DNA of 40,073 bases from Chryseobacterium sp. Leaf394 (GTDB lineage Bacteria; Bacteroidota; Bacteroidia; Flavobacteriales; Weeksellaceae): NCBI RefSeq assembly GCF_001424105.1, contig NZ_LMQH01000011.1:2550-42622 (forward strand), written 5' to 3'. The position numbers and the translations under genes were made by a program. The notes under the pieces are model-generated. The model was given only the letters and a program-made list of their open reading frames with translations. It had not been told where the DNA came from and ran no database searches. Positions within the stretch are counted from its first letter, which is position 1. Every line of letters begins with the position of its first letter. Shown here piece after piece: positions 39,068 through 40,073 of this stretch.

Positions 39068-40012
39068 GTGAATGAAGAGGTTGCAAACATCATGTCTCAG
39101 AGTACAAGAAGATTAACAAGGCTTAAACTTCTCTCTAATTTTTTTGAAAATGTTGATATCATTGCAATCTACATTAAAACCGACATTATTCATCATCTTT
39201 TTGAGAATAACAAGACGCTGGATTATAATAAACTGGAACTTTTTCATCTTCAGTATACCGACAGTCTGATTGAACTTTTAACCAAGATCAAGAAGAAAAA
39301 GGAAAACGATTTGCTGGCTGTGATTAATGAAATCAACATCAACAAACGCTATATTTCCAACTTTGAAGAGAAGAAAACCGACAGTTTTGAAATGGACAGA
39401 AAAATCTACAGCGGTGTATTTTCTGAACATCTCAAAAATCTCTATCACGAGTTGATTGAGGAAAAAAATACGCTGAACTGGAGCAAGGTTTTATACTTTC
39501 ACAAAAAGTACGGAACTGAATTTTACCGTACAAAAGCAGACGAAGATAAGCTTAAACCTCAATCTGCACCTTTCTACCAATATCAGGATTACTGTATTGA
39601 GAAAAAGCTTTTGGGGAAACTGAATATTCAGAATTTTAAAGTCCGTTTTGTCTGCGGATATAAGTTTGAAAGGCATGAATATGAGCTTTTCAGGATTTTT
39701 CAGAGTGATGAATATTTTATTTTTAATGTGGATGAAAAAAAACTGTACCTCATTGATGATGAATTGACTGCTCTGGATATTTCTGAGAACGTATCCAACC
39801 AGAGTTCCATTATCAGTCAGCTCATGGAGAAAAACGATGAACTGACCGAGACGATGGAAATGAGGAGGAAAACCATTCCTGAAGATGTACAGTCTGTCTT
39901 AAAAGATTACCTGAGAAATCTCGAGAGCATCGATATCATGAGCAAAATTTTCGACGTCAACGAAGAAACCAATATCCTTCGGGCGATGTTGAATTTAAAT
40001 TTAAATAATTAA
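39068..40012 (+). CDS. Unknown protein in the Ter operon
   Basis: 314 residues from GTG 39068; the ATG at 39092 (MSQSTRRLTRL) is an equal candidate. No signal, membrane segment or motif that I know. The first 170 residues are helical and charged, the middle (about 185-235: FVCGYKFERHEYELFRIFQS) is beta-like, and the last 80 are helical. Being directly behind TelA it is presumably a Ter-system component. The operon may continue past the window. Confidence 0.7.
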   Translation: MNEEVANIMSQSTRRLTRLKLLSNFFENVDIIAIYIKTDIIHHLFENNKTLDYNKLELFHLQYTDSLIELLTKIKKKKENDLLAVINEININKRYISNFEEKKTDSFEMDRKIYSGVFSEHLKNLYHELIEEKNTLNWSKVLYFHKKYGTEFYRTKADEDKLKPQSAPFYQYQDYCIEKKLLGKLNIQNFKVRFVCGYKFERHEYELFRIFQSDEYFIFNVDEKKLYLIDDELTALDISENVSNQSSIISQLMEKNDELTETMEMRRKTIPEDVQSVLKDYLRNLESIDIMSKIFDVNEETNILRAMLNLNLNN

Positions 40013-40073
40013 AAGTAAAAAGTAAAAAGTAAAAAGTAAAAAGTAAAAAGTAAAAAGTAAAAAGTAAAAAGTA
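40013..40073 (+). repeat. 7-bp tandem repeat (AAAAAGT)n reaching the window end
   Basis: About nine perfect copies of a seven-base unit start immediately after the TAA of the preceding gene and continue past the window edge. The copy number is likely to vary between strains. Confidence 0.92.

Overview
The window looks like a chromosomal accessory region from a flavobacterium of the Chryseobacterium type (Bacteroidota). The evidence is AT-rich DNA, many Bacteroidota-type -7 boxes (TAnnTTTG, sometimes with an upstream TTG about 19 bases away), a protein with a type IX secretion C-terminal sorting domain, tRNA-like genes with no encoded CCA, and the overall gene families. The genus is inferred, not proven.

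Layout. 1-1.9 kb: HxlR regulator divergent from a short-chain dehydrogenase, then an SMR efflux protein. 2.2-10.7 kb: a tightly overlapping operon resembling the MoxR-vWA-beta-propeller ternary conflict/stress systems (MoxR AAA+ ATPase, vWA plus propeller-like protein, two membrane proteins, small tail genes, one apparently frameshifted). 10.7-14.8 kb, minus strand: an ABC-2 exporter (ATPase and two large permeases) behind a small His/Cys-rich membrane protein. 14.8-21.3 kb: a locus with an RNA-repair flavour. It has a 2H phosphoesterase, two promoter/small-ORF/terminator cassettes, an array of odd tRNA genes (His, Lys, Pro, Cys, Gln and a possible Asp-like remnant), a YkuK RNase H-like protein, a cyclic-phosphate-processing receiver (cREC) protein, a metallophosphoesterase, a non-coding region with two tRNA-like modules in circularly permuted order, and a slipin. 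21.3-24.5 kb: ordinary accessory genes (DUF3817, VOC, exported alpha/beta hydrolase, XRE regulator). 24.5-32.8 kb: a YqiJ-like membrane protein, a YqiK/flotillin and a 1603-residue AAA+ protein. 32.9-35.4 kb: SulP transporter and a LamG/T9SS protein. 35.8-40.0 kb: a Ter (tellurium-type) stress operon with HAD, phosphoribosyltransferase, TerD, TelA and an unknown protein, continuing up to a 7-bp tandem repeat at the window edge.

How the parts may work together. Several modules (ternary system, RNA repair/slipin, flotillin/ATPase, Ter) belong to families proposed to act in stress or conflict response at membranes. A conserved ~105-bp element occurs just upstream of the MoxR, YkuK and flotillin genes, which may be shared regulation or just a dispersed repeat. 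The most unusual part is 15.5-19.6 kb, where tRNA genes and permuted tRNA-like RNA modules lie beside RNA-end-processing genes without RtcB or Ro60 in the window. My working hypothesis is that these RNAs are decoys, sensors or substrates for the neighbouring proteins. That is inference from layout and foldable motifs only.
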